A stretch of DNA of 64,000 bases from Favolaschia claudopus. Its lineage: Eukaryota > Basidiomycota > Agaricomycetes > Agaricales > Mycenaceae. Below, piece by piece: positions 43,401-52,188 of the stretch. The position numbers were made by a program, and so were the translations under genes. The number at the start of each line of letters is the position of its first letter. Position 1 is the first letter of the stretch. Under the pieces are notes generated by a model. It saw only the letters and a program-made list of their open reading frames with translations. It was not told the DNA's origin and ran no database searches. The stretch covers positions 3,720,001 through 3,784,000 of the forward strand of contig JAWWNJ010000001.1 in the NCBI GenBank assembly GCA_037176885.1, written 5' to 3'.

Positions 43401-45045
43401 CCCGGTCATTCTTCTCCTTTTCTTTATCACGCTTTGCCTGCCTCGAACGATGGGAGGGCTGTTTACTATCCAGGCTTTTCAGAAATTTCCCTACAAGCGA
43501 TCGCAGTTTAGCCGGCCCATCCTGGGGTGAAAATTCGACATTGTGCATACGAAGAAATTTTCGAGCAATAGCGCGTGACATCTTTGGCAATATCTGATTC
43601 AAAAGGCGGATTTGCAATGCTTGTTCAAACTCTTCCTGCGTGTAAGAGCCAGAAGGAACTATCGGAAACGATTGATTGACGATAGACTGACATCCGATCG
43701 AGAAAGACCCAAACCGTTGCGATCCGCAAGCGCCAGAGAGAATATGTGTCGAAATGACATTGCGCAATGAATTCTGTGAACAATCCCGACTCGGAATTCC
43801 ATGCAAAGCTGCTATAGAGATTAAAGAGGCCAGGGGCATTGCATTGATTCCTTCTAGCGCTCGCTCGGCAGGATGTAGCTCAGTGAACTGCTCCACCAAC
43901 GATGACCGTGTACTGAGGAGTTTAGCACGAATCCTTCTTTCCCAAGTCTCGAAATCTACGTTGGAGCCATCGATTCCGAAAATACTTGCCAGCGTTGGCA
44001 TGGCATTCGACAGATCCCGAGAAGATATAACGCAACTCAAAGTGAAATAAGCAAGATCACGGGAGTCGTCGAAACCTTCATTAATCAGAGTGCATTCAGT
44101 CAACGAGGGGTGTGGGTGACGGGACATTGAACAACCTCCAGAGAGAAGATGCGTCAAGATAGCTTGCTTGCACTCTTGTAAAGAGCTCAAATTTTGGGAT
44201 GGGATTCCATGCCCTTGCATTATTTTTAAGTAGTATGCCTGATTTCGCTGAGCAAAAATATTGCAATCAGATCTCGTTGACGACAGCATACACTCGACAC
44301 GATCACGACCAGTCAATTCGTTTGACATTACCTCGCCGGTGTTCTCAGACAAAGATGAAGTCGAAGAAGACGACACAAAAAATGTCCGATCATAATTTCT
44401 GGGTACATTCACAGAAGTGGGGGGACTGTGTTCCGAAGAACGAACAGACAGATTGCACGAGGCAGCAACATCAGCACCACCGGCACTGGCATCAGCACCA
44501 CCGGCACTGGGAATAGCAGCATCACCGATGCGCAAAACAGGTTTAACAGGTTTAACAGTTTTAACATTTTTAACGGGTTTAACAACAACAGTTGGAGACG
44601 AAATTCCAGTCGATTGCGAAGGCTCAAGAGATACGCTGGAATCCAGCGGAGCCCCTGATACCCCCGCATCAACGGAAGCGACTGGACAAAGGTGAGAAAG
44701 GAGACAGACAGCATTCGAGGGCAACTCACCGTATCCCGATAACATACTCCAAGGATCAAATGCAGCCGGAACTCGGTGGCCAAAGTGCAAGAGCAAGTCA
44801 CGGAGGTGAGACTTCCAATCAAGCGCAAGCACGACATCAAACTCAAGACCAGACAAGATTCGACAAGAGAGGACGACGGTGAGAGGCCCGCGGTCACGAC
44901 TGTTCAGCGTTAGAGCAAAGGATCCCGAGGAACTAGCTTGGCGGCCAGGGAAATAGGTTTGCACAAAGAAAGACGAGACCAGAGTTGTCGGCCCCTGCGA
45001 CCGAGCGATGTTAAAGGTGGGGGTTCCATCAATGAGGAGAGACAT
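37411..45045 (-). CDS. Helitron Rep/helicase transposase, full-length ORF
   Basis: Rolling-circle transposase; one open frame of 2,544 codons. Order by residue: 1-105 N-terminal domain (GLEFDVVLALDWKSHL); 155-195 low-complexity VKP and SAGGAD repeats; 272-305, 405-440 and 495-525 SAP-like units; a Cys pair (TCGSCVERC) near 587-594; about 680-860 a DUF6570-like region (NYNYLGPIPSELQDLTVVEE); about 950-1150 Helitron-like N domain; HUH motif in GRGSLHCHMVVWVEGG near 1200; two-tyrosine motif YYITDYITK near 1380; acidic linker; PIF1 helicase from about 1930 with Walker A GGPGGTGKSR and Walker B YLFIDEISMV, then FAGDFSQLPPV and a C-terminal TAYKAQGRTL. All key motifs are present and no stop interrupts, so it may be active. 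A GTAAGC donor-like site just before the stop could lead to another exon. Confidence 0.95.
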   Translation of the reverse strand: MSLLIDGTPTFNIARSQGPTTLVSSFFVQTYFPGRQASSSGSFALTLNSRDRGPLTVVLSCRILSGLEFDVVLALDWKSHLRDLLLHFGHRVPAAFDPWSMLSGYGELPSNAVCLLSHLCPVASVDAGVSGAPLDSSVSLEPSQSTGISSPTVVVKPVKNVKTVKPVKPVLRIGDAAIPSAGGADASAGGADVAASCNLSVRSSEHSPPTSVNVPRNYDRTFFVSSSSTSSLSENTGEVMSNELTGRDRVECMLSSTRSDCNIFAQRNQAYYLKIMQGHGIPSQNLSSLQECKQAILTHLLSGGCSMSRHPHPSLTECTLINEGFDDSRDLAYFTLSCVISSRDLSNAMPTLASIFGIDGSNVDFETWERRIRAKLLSTRSSLVEQFTELHPAERALEGINAMPLASLISIAALHGIPSRDCSQNSLRNVISTHILSGACGSQRFGSFSIGCQSIVNQSFPIVPSGSYTQEEFEQALQIRLLNQILPKMSRAIARKFLRMHNVEFSPQDGPAKLRSLVGKFLKSLDSKQPSHRSRQAKRDKEKEKNDRELKKLKEEWPQLISSRLKEKFKNTFQAMISKDVLSTFTCGSCVERCNIKRKTTISFEEFDLDQLRRPDETELSESGDDQRNDSELANRDPENTVTPWLDPEMIPPPMPVKSGVYESLLIEPQCIEDDPETMEPVLVVCSACKSALKAGKIPRLSMANYNYLGPIPSELQDLTVVEEAMIARCRAKCWIIQLREEDVKEDGLPNVQRGFKGNIIVYPQQPSTIAKTLPPSIEEITTPICVVFVGSRPPSDEWIRTKAKPLIVRKEKVMNALKWLSTHNPLYKDIEIDNTVFNGHGDQVNIPFHIEHIIPSSGIEATTSGYSGTNFDASTPDSHVHSSVQDAVKSMAVPSSPADITFESVVVTDVKGHESSGVLRKAAARHLKKSGGSYMELRHDPTPTNEFNNPDLFPLIYPTLFPYGLGGVEDHRRQTALGFKAHLKHFFNLADRRFQEHYSFLFTAFNMLQRRTLLLNTSFKVKRQNFDTVAAQFATVSAQAIHIVSERISRGDFRKSENEEENRVLALMKEVNLISSHVQGSPQSKLVMRNEIRGLMMEKGLPSFYLTINPADVYNPLVRFLAGDEIDIDNLTTENLSNVWKDQSILIAKNPAVAAEFFNVFMKAFISAILGYDPKQRNTEGGILGVVNAYYGTVEAQGRGSLHCHMVVWVEGGLNPNEIKAKVLEHGGNLEFQRRLMEFLEDTISNTIPPDPRPNHEFPFDKFHPSSTRGPTSGISEQDIEDARQKDLHQLVKVCQYHKHTPTCYKYWKGPGFQKECRFDLDESHVKPISVFDSETGEFELRCLNGLVNNFNLTMLEAIRCNMDIKFISSGPAAKAVVYYITDYITKSQLQAHVAYAALELAVTRLGEYDPEEDDFAMRARRLLQKCAHSMLAQQELSGHQVASYLMDFEDHFTSHKFANLYWTSLERYIESERPSPECYNAKTSEDNQPESEPDSPVDELELEAEEENSLMEADEADEMLSDEPHDVDEVRLNIDQRGQFVATANQGADYRYRGSELESVSVWDFVAQVEKTRQTEAHRSHKRSEEEMEVFDKEDQENIVPDDKNRKAVWEKAEDGDILAWSGRKRPTVELDCEHLEAETHVLRVAAPDMRKVPVPIGPALPRRDRDELKQKHARLMLILFKPWRHASDLISKQQTWIEAYEEFHETCSDDARKIIDNMQLLHECKDSRDSHFQNRHNRRTRDGISEELLQNADRHLYGEMDDEQILDHLESIDLCHSKNNQRTQAAILQAKLCAEDSGLFTAEDTPFNGEVISDTDHDLIAERIPVQEQKWEENYRKRKSLWRKGESSKEKEIDTDPADTIDTANESLLRSGNPFRSDLPQQYNHAAIRTPPEQPGKSSNQLNAEEVMEKMIRTYTLNTEQARAFKIVAQHSTDLNAEPLRMYIGGPGGTGKSRVIEALRDFFEAREETRRFRLASYTGVAARNISGMTLHAALGMGQNERKHKTGKSLRDLMEMWEGVDYLFIDEISMVGCAMLYDISSALSAAKGSTLAFGGINVIFAGDFSQLPPVRQSKLYAHIETDPKKKNKKKQSGIRTTKAGTELGQKEIFGKLLWMSVKTVVLFTEIVRQSGPENRRFIELLGRLRCGRCTDGDFQLLNSRLLSNLDIDWSSEPWNNAPVIVNENRMKDELNLTATRAFAKRSGRKLHWYYATDRIGRSIVEESDTIQHLRSLDSGKTNQRLGKIPLVIGMPVMMGQNFDVPGGVVNGCSGILKSVRYRVDKEGNRHAISCVIDAPDTSPDIIPDLPSHHVVALEDSVQFKLVHPYTRKSCSVTRKQLPIQPGFVMTAYKAQGRTLRSAVVNLADCRGTESPYVMISRVTSLEGLAILTPFDKTKICCRPSEDLRKDVCRLESLALKTIIVHGTEEEKQTAAAKLRTEFGLAREDIDSEESGKDENSIPEHPRVRLERVQRENLRLVVGAKRKRDDVFTAIGSGADEPRRVKRRKVALDAPLRPPLLDASSSVLSKRKALGDEQDEVSTFNGL
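44470..44511. repeat. Perfect 21-nt tandem duplication in Helitron ORF
   Basis: CATCAGCACCACCGGCACTGG occurs twice head to tail (44470-44490 and 44491-44511), encoding a repeated Ala/Gly/Asp unit (AGGADAS / AGGADVA). The perfect identity suggests a recent slippage event. Confidence 0.9.
44538..44582. repeat. Five 9-nt tandem units in Helitron ORF
   Basis: CAGGTTTAA-like units repeat five times in frame and encode a VKP/VKN/VKT series in the N-terminal part of the transposase (VKPVKNVKTVKPVKPV). Confidence 0.9.
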
Positions 45046-45082
45046 GGTGTGACGAAAGGGAGATGCTCTTGACGCGGCTGGG

Positions 45083-45090
45083 CTTATAAG
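45083..45090 (-). promoter_or_regulatory. TATA box of Helitron transposase gene
   Basis: CTTATAAG, read as TATAAG on minus, about 38-45 bp upstream of the transposase ATG at 45045. Confidence 0.5.
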
Positions 45091-45152
45091 GTCACTTAGC
45101 TGGAGATCACCGAATCCCGGATCTTAGCCGTCTGGTCATGTCAAGTCACTTT

Positions 45153-45261
45153 TGAGTCACTTGGTACAGCCCAAGTGCCTGGGCTAGCCATATAAGTGCT
45201 GGCATCTCGAGTCATTTGTGCAAGGAAAATGGAGTCAATACTGAGTCGATTCGTCGAGTCA
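45153..45261. promoter_or_regulatory. Array of GAGTCA (bZIP half-site-like) motifs
   Basis: Exact GAGTCA occurs at 45154-45159 (inside a perfect TGAGTCA), 45209-45214, 45232-45237 and 45256-45261, with TGAGTCG at 45242 and AAGTCA-type variants at about 45144. The array lies 108-216 bp upstream of the Helitron start. TGASTCA is the known binding site of Gcn4/AP-1 type bZIP factors. Confidence 0.5.
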
Positions 45262-45577
45262 GCGCCGAAAATGCAAAGTCAAATGATGGTTTCGTGATCC
45301 GGTATTCAAACACAAGGCCGATTGACACAGCCACCCATCACAACGTCGTAGGGCGCTACAAGACCCACTTCTTTCAGATAGTGGGAATTTTTGGGACTTA
45401 CTTCTTCTTCTGAATTCTACGAGTTTGCAGCTTGAAACCAAGTGATTTAGACGGTCCTACAAGTGGGACGGGACATGGCAAGAACTTATAGCCTGCCTTT
45501 AGCTCAAACGTGTCCCAAACGGGGCTCTCGAATCACATGGATTCCCGACTGATGGTCAAGCCCAAGCTTCAACGGCC

Positions 45578-48500
45578 ATGTCCACTGTGCCAGCTGCGTC
45601 CGATAATGCTGAGCCCGGCCTGCTTCTGTCCCTTCCGCCGCCAAAGCCATACTCTCTGAGTATCTCCGACTTAACAATCGGCGCGCCACCCCCCTCCGAA
45701 GGCCGCATTCCTCTGATTCTTGGCTCTGTTCCAATTCCATCTTTTTTGCGCAAGAAACAAGATTCGGATGGCCCTGCCACTATTGTTCGTAACGTCTCCG
45801 GTGGTTGCGGCGCCGGAGAAATGCTGGCAATTATCGGCGGCAGCGGTTCAGGCAAAACTACGCTGTTGAATGCTATTGCTGGCCGGTTACAAGGACTCCC
45901 AATTTTGGATGGCCAAATCTCCTTCCAAGCGGCGGACCATGGCGGCCCTGCTGCTGCGAAACACGGGGCACCGAAAGTCTCCAAGATAATTGGATTTGTT
46001 AGGCAGAACGATTACTTACTTCCTCATCTAACAGGTATATTATTTTATCCTCGACATTTACAGGACACTAACCAATGTCATACAGTGAGAGAGACCCTTA
46101 CTTTCTCAGCAGCTCTAAGTCTTCCTCCAAAAGCTGTTAACAATGCAACAGTTCGCCAGATTGTGAATCAAACCATCGACGAGCTTGGGTTGAAGGAATG
46201 CGCGGACACTGTTGTGGGTGGTATTTTTCGCAAGGGAATCTCTGGCGGTGAACGCAGGTGCGGGAACCCCGCTATGGGACGACTGTTTCCTTATCCCTCC
46301 GTTTCAGACGTCTTTCCATTGGATGTGTTCTAGTCACTATGCCTTCCGTGCTAATCCTCGATGAGGCAACCACTGGTCTTGACGCTACAACTTCCTTTCT
46401 GCTACTCCAGACGCTGTCGGATCTTGCTAAACGACACCAACGAACTATCATCCTGTCACTCCATGCCCCTCGTTCTGACGCGTTCCCGCTTTTCGATCAG
46501 CTCATGGTACTATCCAAAGGCAATATCATGTACAGCGGCCGAGGAGCAGACAGTCTATCTTGGTTCGAAGAGCATGGCTGCGAGCTCGAGAAAGAGACCA
46601 ATCCTTTGGGTAGGTCTTGTTCTAATAGTACTCAGTTCACATTGAATCGCGCAATCACAGACTTCTTGGTCGATGTCACGAGTGTGGACAATCGGTCGGC
46701 GGATCGTGAAGAGGAATCACGAGCACGCGTTGCGACTCTAGTGCAAGCTTGGAAGGATCGCGAACAAGGAAAGCACCAGGTTCCTCCACCTTTCTCCCCT
46801 GTATCCCATACCATCTCGCGCGGATCCGAAGGAGCACAACTCGATCCCGATGCCGGCGGTGATATTACACGCCCTGGTCCCATCAAGCAGACTTTGATCT
46901 TACTTCGTCGCTCGCACCTGAATGTATACCGCAACTATGGCCAACTGCTTGGGTTTTTGATACAGAGTATTGGAATCGGGGTGTTCATGGGTCTCACGTA
47001 TTTCAATTTGAAAGGCAATCCCGCCGATATTCAGAGTTTGAAGGGAGCGACATTCCAGTTCTTCCCGGGCTACTTTTATCTGACTCAGGCATGGTTGTTT
47101 CTCTCCTTTCATACCAAGCGTAATCGCTTTTCCAGGTGTATTGGATTCACAAATTCTGCTCCGACCTAATCATTTTCGATCGGGAGCGAGAGGTACGGCG
47201 ATATATTTGCCCCAAATGGATTGAACTTACGAAGAATTGCCAGGATCACCTCTATGTAAGATCATGAAACTTGTTGTCAAATCGCAAACCTCATGCGAAT
47301 TTCAGAGCACCTTCCCCTACCTTATAGCCGACTTTATTGCGTATTTAGTACCAACTACCGTGCCTCCTACAATATAGTTCGTACCCCAGTCTCTCTTTCA
47401 TTGTGTTACACTGACCACCGCATCCAGCACGGTTATTTGTATGTCGAAACTTCCACGAAATATTTCATCTAAAATCAGAAATCCCACCCAGTCTATGTTA
47501 TGAGCAATATGCGACGCGAACAGTTTGCCGCCCATTTGTTCACTGTTGTAGCAAATGTGCGCAATCAGACTTTGATTTCGTTTTTGCCTGCTAATGAAGA
47601 TCGCTCAGTGTATCTGTATGCAATGGTCAACGCAAGGATTGGCGTTATTAGCAGCATCCATTTTCGTTCGTGCTTTCCCTTTCCCTCTAAATGCCAATAT
47701 TGACCCTTCTGTGCAGCGTGGCTTTCCCCAAGCCTCGATGACTGCAAACGCGTTGTCGTTGTTCTTCACGTATGGTGTTTGCTTCCTTCCCATTATATCT
47801 GCTCACTGACACGGTTGATAGACTTTCTGCCGGATTGTAAGCCCATTTACCATGACTACGATCCTCTAGTACTCATCCCTGCACTCTAGTTCTCTGACGC
47901 ATGTGCCGGGCTGGTTACGCTGGATAAGATATATGTGAGCCATCGCATTTCTTCCCACGCCCGTCATCAGTTTCATCTGTGTATGCAGCTCGACTACGTT
48001 CTACTCCTTCCGCGTCGTCGCGACCACGCAATTCAAGGACCGGAAATTCGAATGCGAAGGCGTCACCGGGGTTGCCCTCACCCAGTGTGATGGAAACAAT
48101 GTTTTGCGCAGTCTGGATTTCACCCTCAATACACCTCTGATTGTTTGGTTTGCGGCTGAAATTGGGACTATCTTGGTGTAAGTGGTGGTTCATTCATTCT
48201 GTTTCTTTGCTTATTGATATCACGGATTCAAGACTATACATCATGTCTGGGCTGATCCTTCAGGTACATCTTAAAGCATCAATGGTGCTTTCTCTCGCTG
48301 AAGCGGTGATTTTATACAGTTCTACAAACCAGGTGGTGTGAAGCACGCCGGCGGGGGTGGATCTGAGAGCCGGGGCAAGGAATCTACACTAACGGGAGAC
48401 ATGGATCTGGTTCGGGCGAAGATCAATGTCGAGGTGCCTATCCCTATCTTCCAATCCTGCCGACAGGCTCACTCCGCCTTGTAGGTTAGAAACTTGGGCT

Positions 48501-50856
48501 TCAAGTGGATCAGGTCTGGCCTTCCTCTGGGACTACGCAAACCGGAGGAGAAGAGGATACTGAACGAAATCACGTCCTTCTTCCCTGCGGGGGAAGTTTC
48601 AGCTATCTTGGGACCTTCCGGGGCCGGAAAGTCGACGATTCTTCAGCTGCTTGCGCACAGAAAACTGAACGCTGGCCCTGGAGCGCATTTCGAGATGACG
48701 GGTGAACTTTTGTTCAACGGTCAACCAACTACAGAAGATGTCCGCAATTCCATCGCCTTCGTTGAACAAGAGGACGATTATCATCTCAGTGCCCTCACTG
48801 TACGCGAAACGTTGCGATATGCAGCCATCTTGCGCCTTCCACCCAAGATGAGCAGGAAGCGTAAGATTGCTCGTGCGGAGGAGGTGCTTTTGATGCTTGG
48901 GCTGAAAGACTGTGCGGATATATATGTGGGCGGCGAACTGTTGAAAGGCATTTCGGGGGGCGAGAAAAGGCGTCTTTCGCTCGCCGTACAAATGATCAGC
49001 GATCCCTCCATTCTGGTAGTCGACGAACCGACGTCTGGCCTGGACTCCTTCATAGCCAACAACGTCATGCAATGCCTGAAAGACATCGCGCGCAGCGGTC
49101 GCACTGTCATTGTGACCATCCACCAACCGCGCTCAGATATTTTTCATAGCTTGGACAACATGCTCATACTAGCTAAAGGTGGACATGCTGTATTCAACGG
49201 CAAACGCGAACAGGCCATGCAGATCATGGAAAGTCAAGGGTACCCGCTTCCGTCGTTGTGGTTCAATCCAGCCGAGTACGCACACCTGCTTTTTGTATAT
49301 ATCAGCTAACGCTGCAATCTACAGCCATCTCCTCGACCTAGTCACCGTCGATCAGCGACAGGGTAAGACAGACGAAACTCGCGCACGGGTCAACGGCTTG
49401 ATCGAGTTCTGGAACACACACCGTGAAAAGGTGGACCGCGTAGAAGGGCATCAGAAGTCTGAAGCCCTGGCTCAACCAATCGTTCACGAAAGTCGGTTCA
49501 CCCCGATTTATATTGCATTGCCTGTTATTTGGGAACGCATGCTGCGCAATCTTTGGCGTCAGAAAGATGCTTTCTGGGGACGGCTCACGCAGCCGCCGTT
49601 TGCCGGGGTTCTACTGCTTATGTTCTATGAACGGGTATGTGATATCTGAATTCTTGGTCATGACGTCTGACTCGACTTTTGTAGCTCAGGTTCGGTCCTA
49701 GTGCTGGGCAAGATCGTATCGGGTTAGTATTGGTATTGCACTTACCAACCTCCGTGTGATACTGAACAACTTTCCATCCAGTCTCAACCTTCAGTCTACT
49801 GGAGCGATACCGTTTGTTGGTCTGATTTGTGGCATTGCCGTCTTGTAGGCCGAGCGCTTTCTTATCACGCCATTCACTAACACCCTCCTCAGCCCTCAAG
49901 ACCGCCAGATTTTCATGCACGAATACCGTAGTTCTGCGGCATATTCGTGCACCACCCTTATCCTGGCCTACACCTTGATCGAGCTTCCTTCTCAGATCTT
50001 CGCTGCCTTGGTGAGTTCATGGAATCTTGAATCGACCTACGCTAACATCCACTAGTTGTATGCAATTTTCGTAGGTTGTTTTCATGCACATGTATTACAA
50101 TGATCTGACGTTGTCACCAGCTCAACGTTGCAGTTGGAATGCAAACGAGTGCTCGAATTTATTTCGAGTATGCGGTGACTATTGTTGCGCTGGAAAGTTT
50201 CGGCGAGAGTGTCGGTATAGTCTTCTGCGCGTTTTTCGACGGTTTAGGCATTGCCGTGTCGCTTGTGTCGACCACTCTATCAATGGTTACGCAGTTTAGT
50301 GGAATACGTGAGTTTAATATTCATGTTGAGATGTTCGTAGTCTCATCCATTCGTTCCTGTAGTTTCGTTATCCGTTCCTTTCTGGTACGTGTTCATTCCG
50401 AGTCTGTGAACCATAGCTATACCGTGCATCTACTACTATAGGCTGTCAATAGTGAGTTTATTTTTCAGATACATCACATCGACTAACTCGTTCTAGATCG
50501 CATGGGGTACACCATTGAAGGTAATGATGCTGCCCCTTCTCTTGTGACTGCGCTTAAGTGTGGTTTATCAGGCCACCCAACGCATGCAATTCATCAACGA
50601 ATGTCGAGGACTGCAGTTCCACTGCTCGGAGGCGGATGTCGCGGCCGGGACATGTACTGCACAATCTGGAGAGCAGCTGTACGAATGCTTCACTCAAACT
50701 TTTAACGTAGTCTGACCTCCGCACCTTGACAGACTACAACTATACTCTTTCAATGATCGCAATACAGCGAAACTGGTTGGAGTTGCAGTTAGCGTGGCGG
50801 TCATTTGGAGAATTTTGGCATGGGCTGCTCTGCGGGCTCGTATGTGGAGAGAATGA
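45578..50856 (+). CDS. Full-size ABCG transporter, YOL075C-like (two White-type halves)
   Basis: ATP-driven exporter of lipids or hydrophobic compounds, with order NBD-TMD-NBD-TMD. Half 1: Walker A IIGGSGSGKTTLLNAI, signature GISGGERR, Walker B SVLILDEATTGLD; membrane part YGQLLGFLIQSIGIGVFMGL, then after splicing PYLIADFIAYLVPTTVPP and LTHVPGWLRWIRYI. Half 2 (about 48.49 kb on): ILGPSGAGKSTILQLL, GISGGEKRRLSLAV and SILVVDEPTSGLDS, with TMD helices at about 49.5-50.45 kb. It ends AVIWRILAWAALRARMWRE at stop 50854-50856. Both Walker A motifs keep Lys, unlike PDR-type ABCG pumps, whose first site is degenerate. About 15-20 short introns; each one checked in TMD1 restores the frame, so the gene looks intact. 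The exact exons at 50.4-50.75 kb are uncertain. Confidence 0.88.
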
Positions 50857-51129
50857 ATAATTATGACCACCTGTAGACGTATTGTATGCATGCATCGCAC
50901 ACCAGTTAATTTGTAGAGGTTTTACCGTGGCGATTTTTCTTCTGGTTTTCTAGGGTCGGCCGTCGGGTCCGAAGTCCGCTCAGTAACGTGCAGCTTTACA
51001 GTTGCGTGACAGCGTCACAGTGTTACCCGCCTTCAAATCTTCCGTCAAAACAGCCTCAGCGCGGTAGGAGAATTCTGCACATCCTTTGCGACCTACCCTC
51101 AAACTGCGTAGCCCTCACCAACCCTCAAA

Positions 51130-51414
51130 ATGACCCACGACGCTGTTTGGTTCTCCCGCCCAAGGAAGTTTGGCAAGGGCTCCCGCCAATGGTGCGCAAT
51201 TCGCCGTCTACCAAGCGCTCGATATTAATTTGCTTTCTTCAACTAGCCGTCTCTGCGCTCATCAGGCTGGTCTCATCCGCAAGTACGGCCTCGACCTTTG
51301 CCGTCAGTGCTTCCGTGAAAAGTCGGCCGCCATTGGTTTCGTCAAGGTGCGATATCTTTGGTTTTTGTTCGGTCGACACTCGTTGTTGACCTGCGGTGTT
51401 CGCAGAACCGGTGA
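51130..51414 (+). CDS. RPS29: 40S ribosomal protein uS14 (S29)
   Basis: Small-subunit protein that binds 18S rRNA near the decoding head. Exon 1 51130-51191 reads [21 protein letters not shown] 55-nt intron (GTGCGC...CTAG) joins [20 protein letters not shown] then [14 protein letters not shown], completing the zinc motif C-x2-C-x14-C-x2-C (CRLC and CRQC). A tiny last exon (51406-51414) adds Asn-Arg and the stop after a second intron. 56 residues, the usual length. The two terminal codons alone in an exon are easily missed by gene finders. Confidence 0.95.
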
Positions 51415-52188
51415 ACGACGTTATACTTATCTGTCGCTATCTCGCTCTTTCCTCGTCGCACCAATATACATAGCACGCTTTGTATGCACCTCTTATGATA
51501 TGCTAAGCATGCATTCTGCAAACACCAAGTTGTCAAGTGTCCCTACTTTGTTTCTGGTCGTCCCTGCGCACACTATCCCATCCCATCTTCGCTTGCTCCC
51601 CTACGAGATCTAATTTCACTCTGGACTACGAAGCCTTTGTTGGGCCAAATTTCTGCGCACTCCGAATCACACAAACGAATGAACTCCAAGTTGAAATAGT
51701 GATATAATATCCGGTTGCAATATCTAATTAGCGAAGTTATACAGCAGGTGCATGAGGAGTTTTAAGTACAGAACGACAGACAATGCTGTGGGGGAGGGGG
51801 GTTGGACTATAAGACAGACAACCGTGTTACGCGTGTTGGGATGGGATAACCTGTACAAATGGGTGGGGAGCGGAACAGTAAGAAGTGGTCAAACAGAAGG
51901 AGCAATAGTCTGGGAAATATGCCGGGGTGCAGAGGATACAATGCGGGGTGGTATGATAACTGCGCGGCGCGTCGGCACGTCGCAGAGGTAGATGATATGG
52001 TTTGACGAGAGCGATGAATAGCAATTCAAAAAGGTTGGCGGTAAAGTAGATCGCGGAGGGAGGGAGTGGAGGAGGCGAGAAGTAGACGCAACGATTCAGC
52101 GGAGATATAGGGTAAGTTGACGAGACTTGAAAAGAGTGGAATGGAACGAAGAATGTCCGTGGTTGTTGGTGGTGGTGTTGCTGGAAAT
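51415..52188. other. Convergent spacer
   Basis: Between the 3' ends of RPS29 (plus) and the PUF gene (minus); no supported gene. Most of it should be the PUF gene's 3' UTR and the short RPS29 3' UTR. Confidence 0.5.

Larger units (their letters stand above)
37411..45090 (-). mobile_element. Autonomous Helitron (termini not resolved)
   Basis: The span given covers only the transposase ORF and its TATA box. Helitrons insert between A and T without target duplication, begin with TC and end with a hairpin plus CTRR; these short signals could not be fixed by eye, so the true ends are outside this span. The left end lies before 37411 and after the GNAT gene; the right end lies between 45090 and the ABC gene at 45578. 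Confidence 0.75.

Noticed and set aside
45168..45185. AGCCCA-6 nt-TGGGCT palindrome as the Helitron terminal hairpin
   Set aside because: Helitron hairpins sit at the 3' end, but this lies on the 5' side of the transposase; arms of 6 bp are common by chance.
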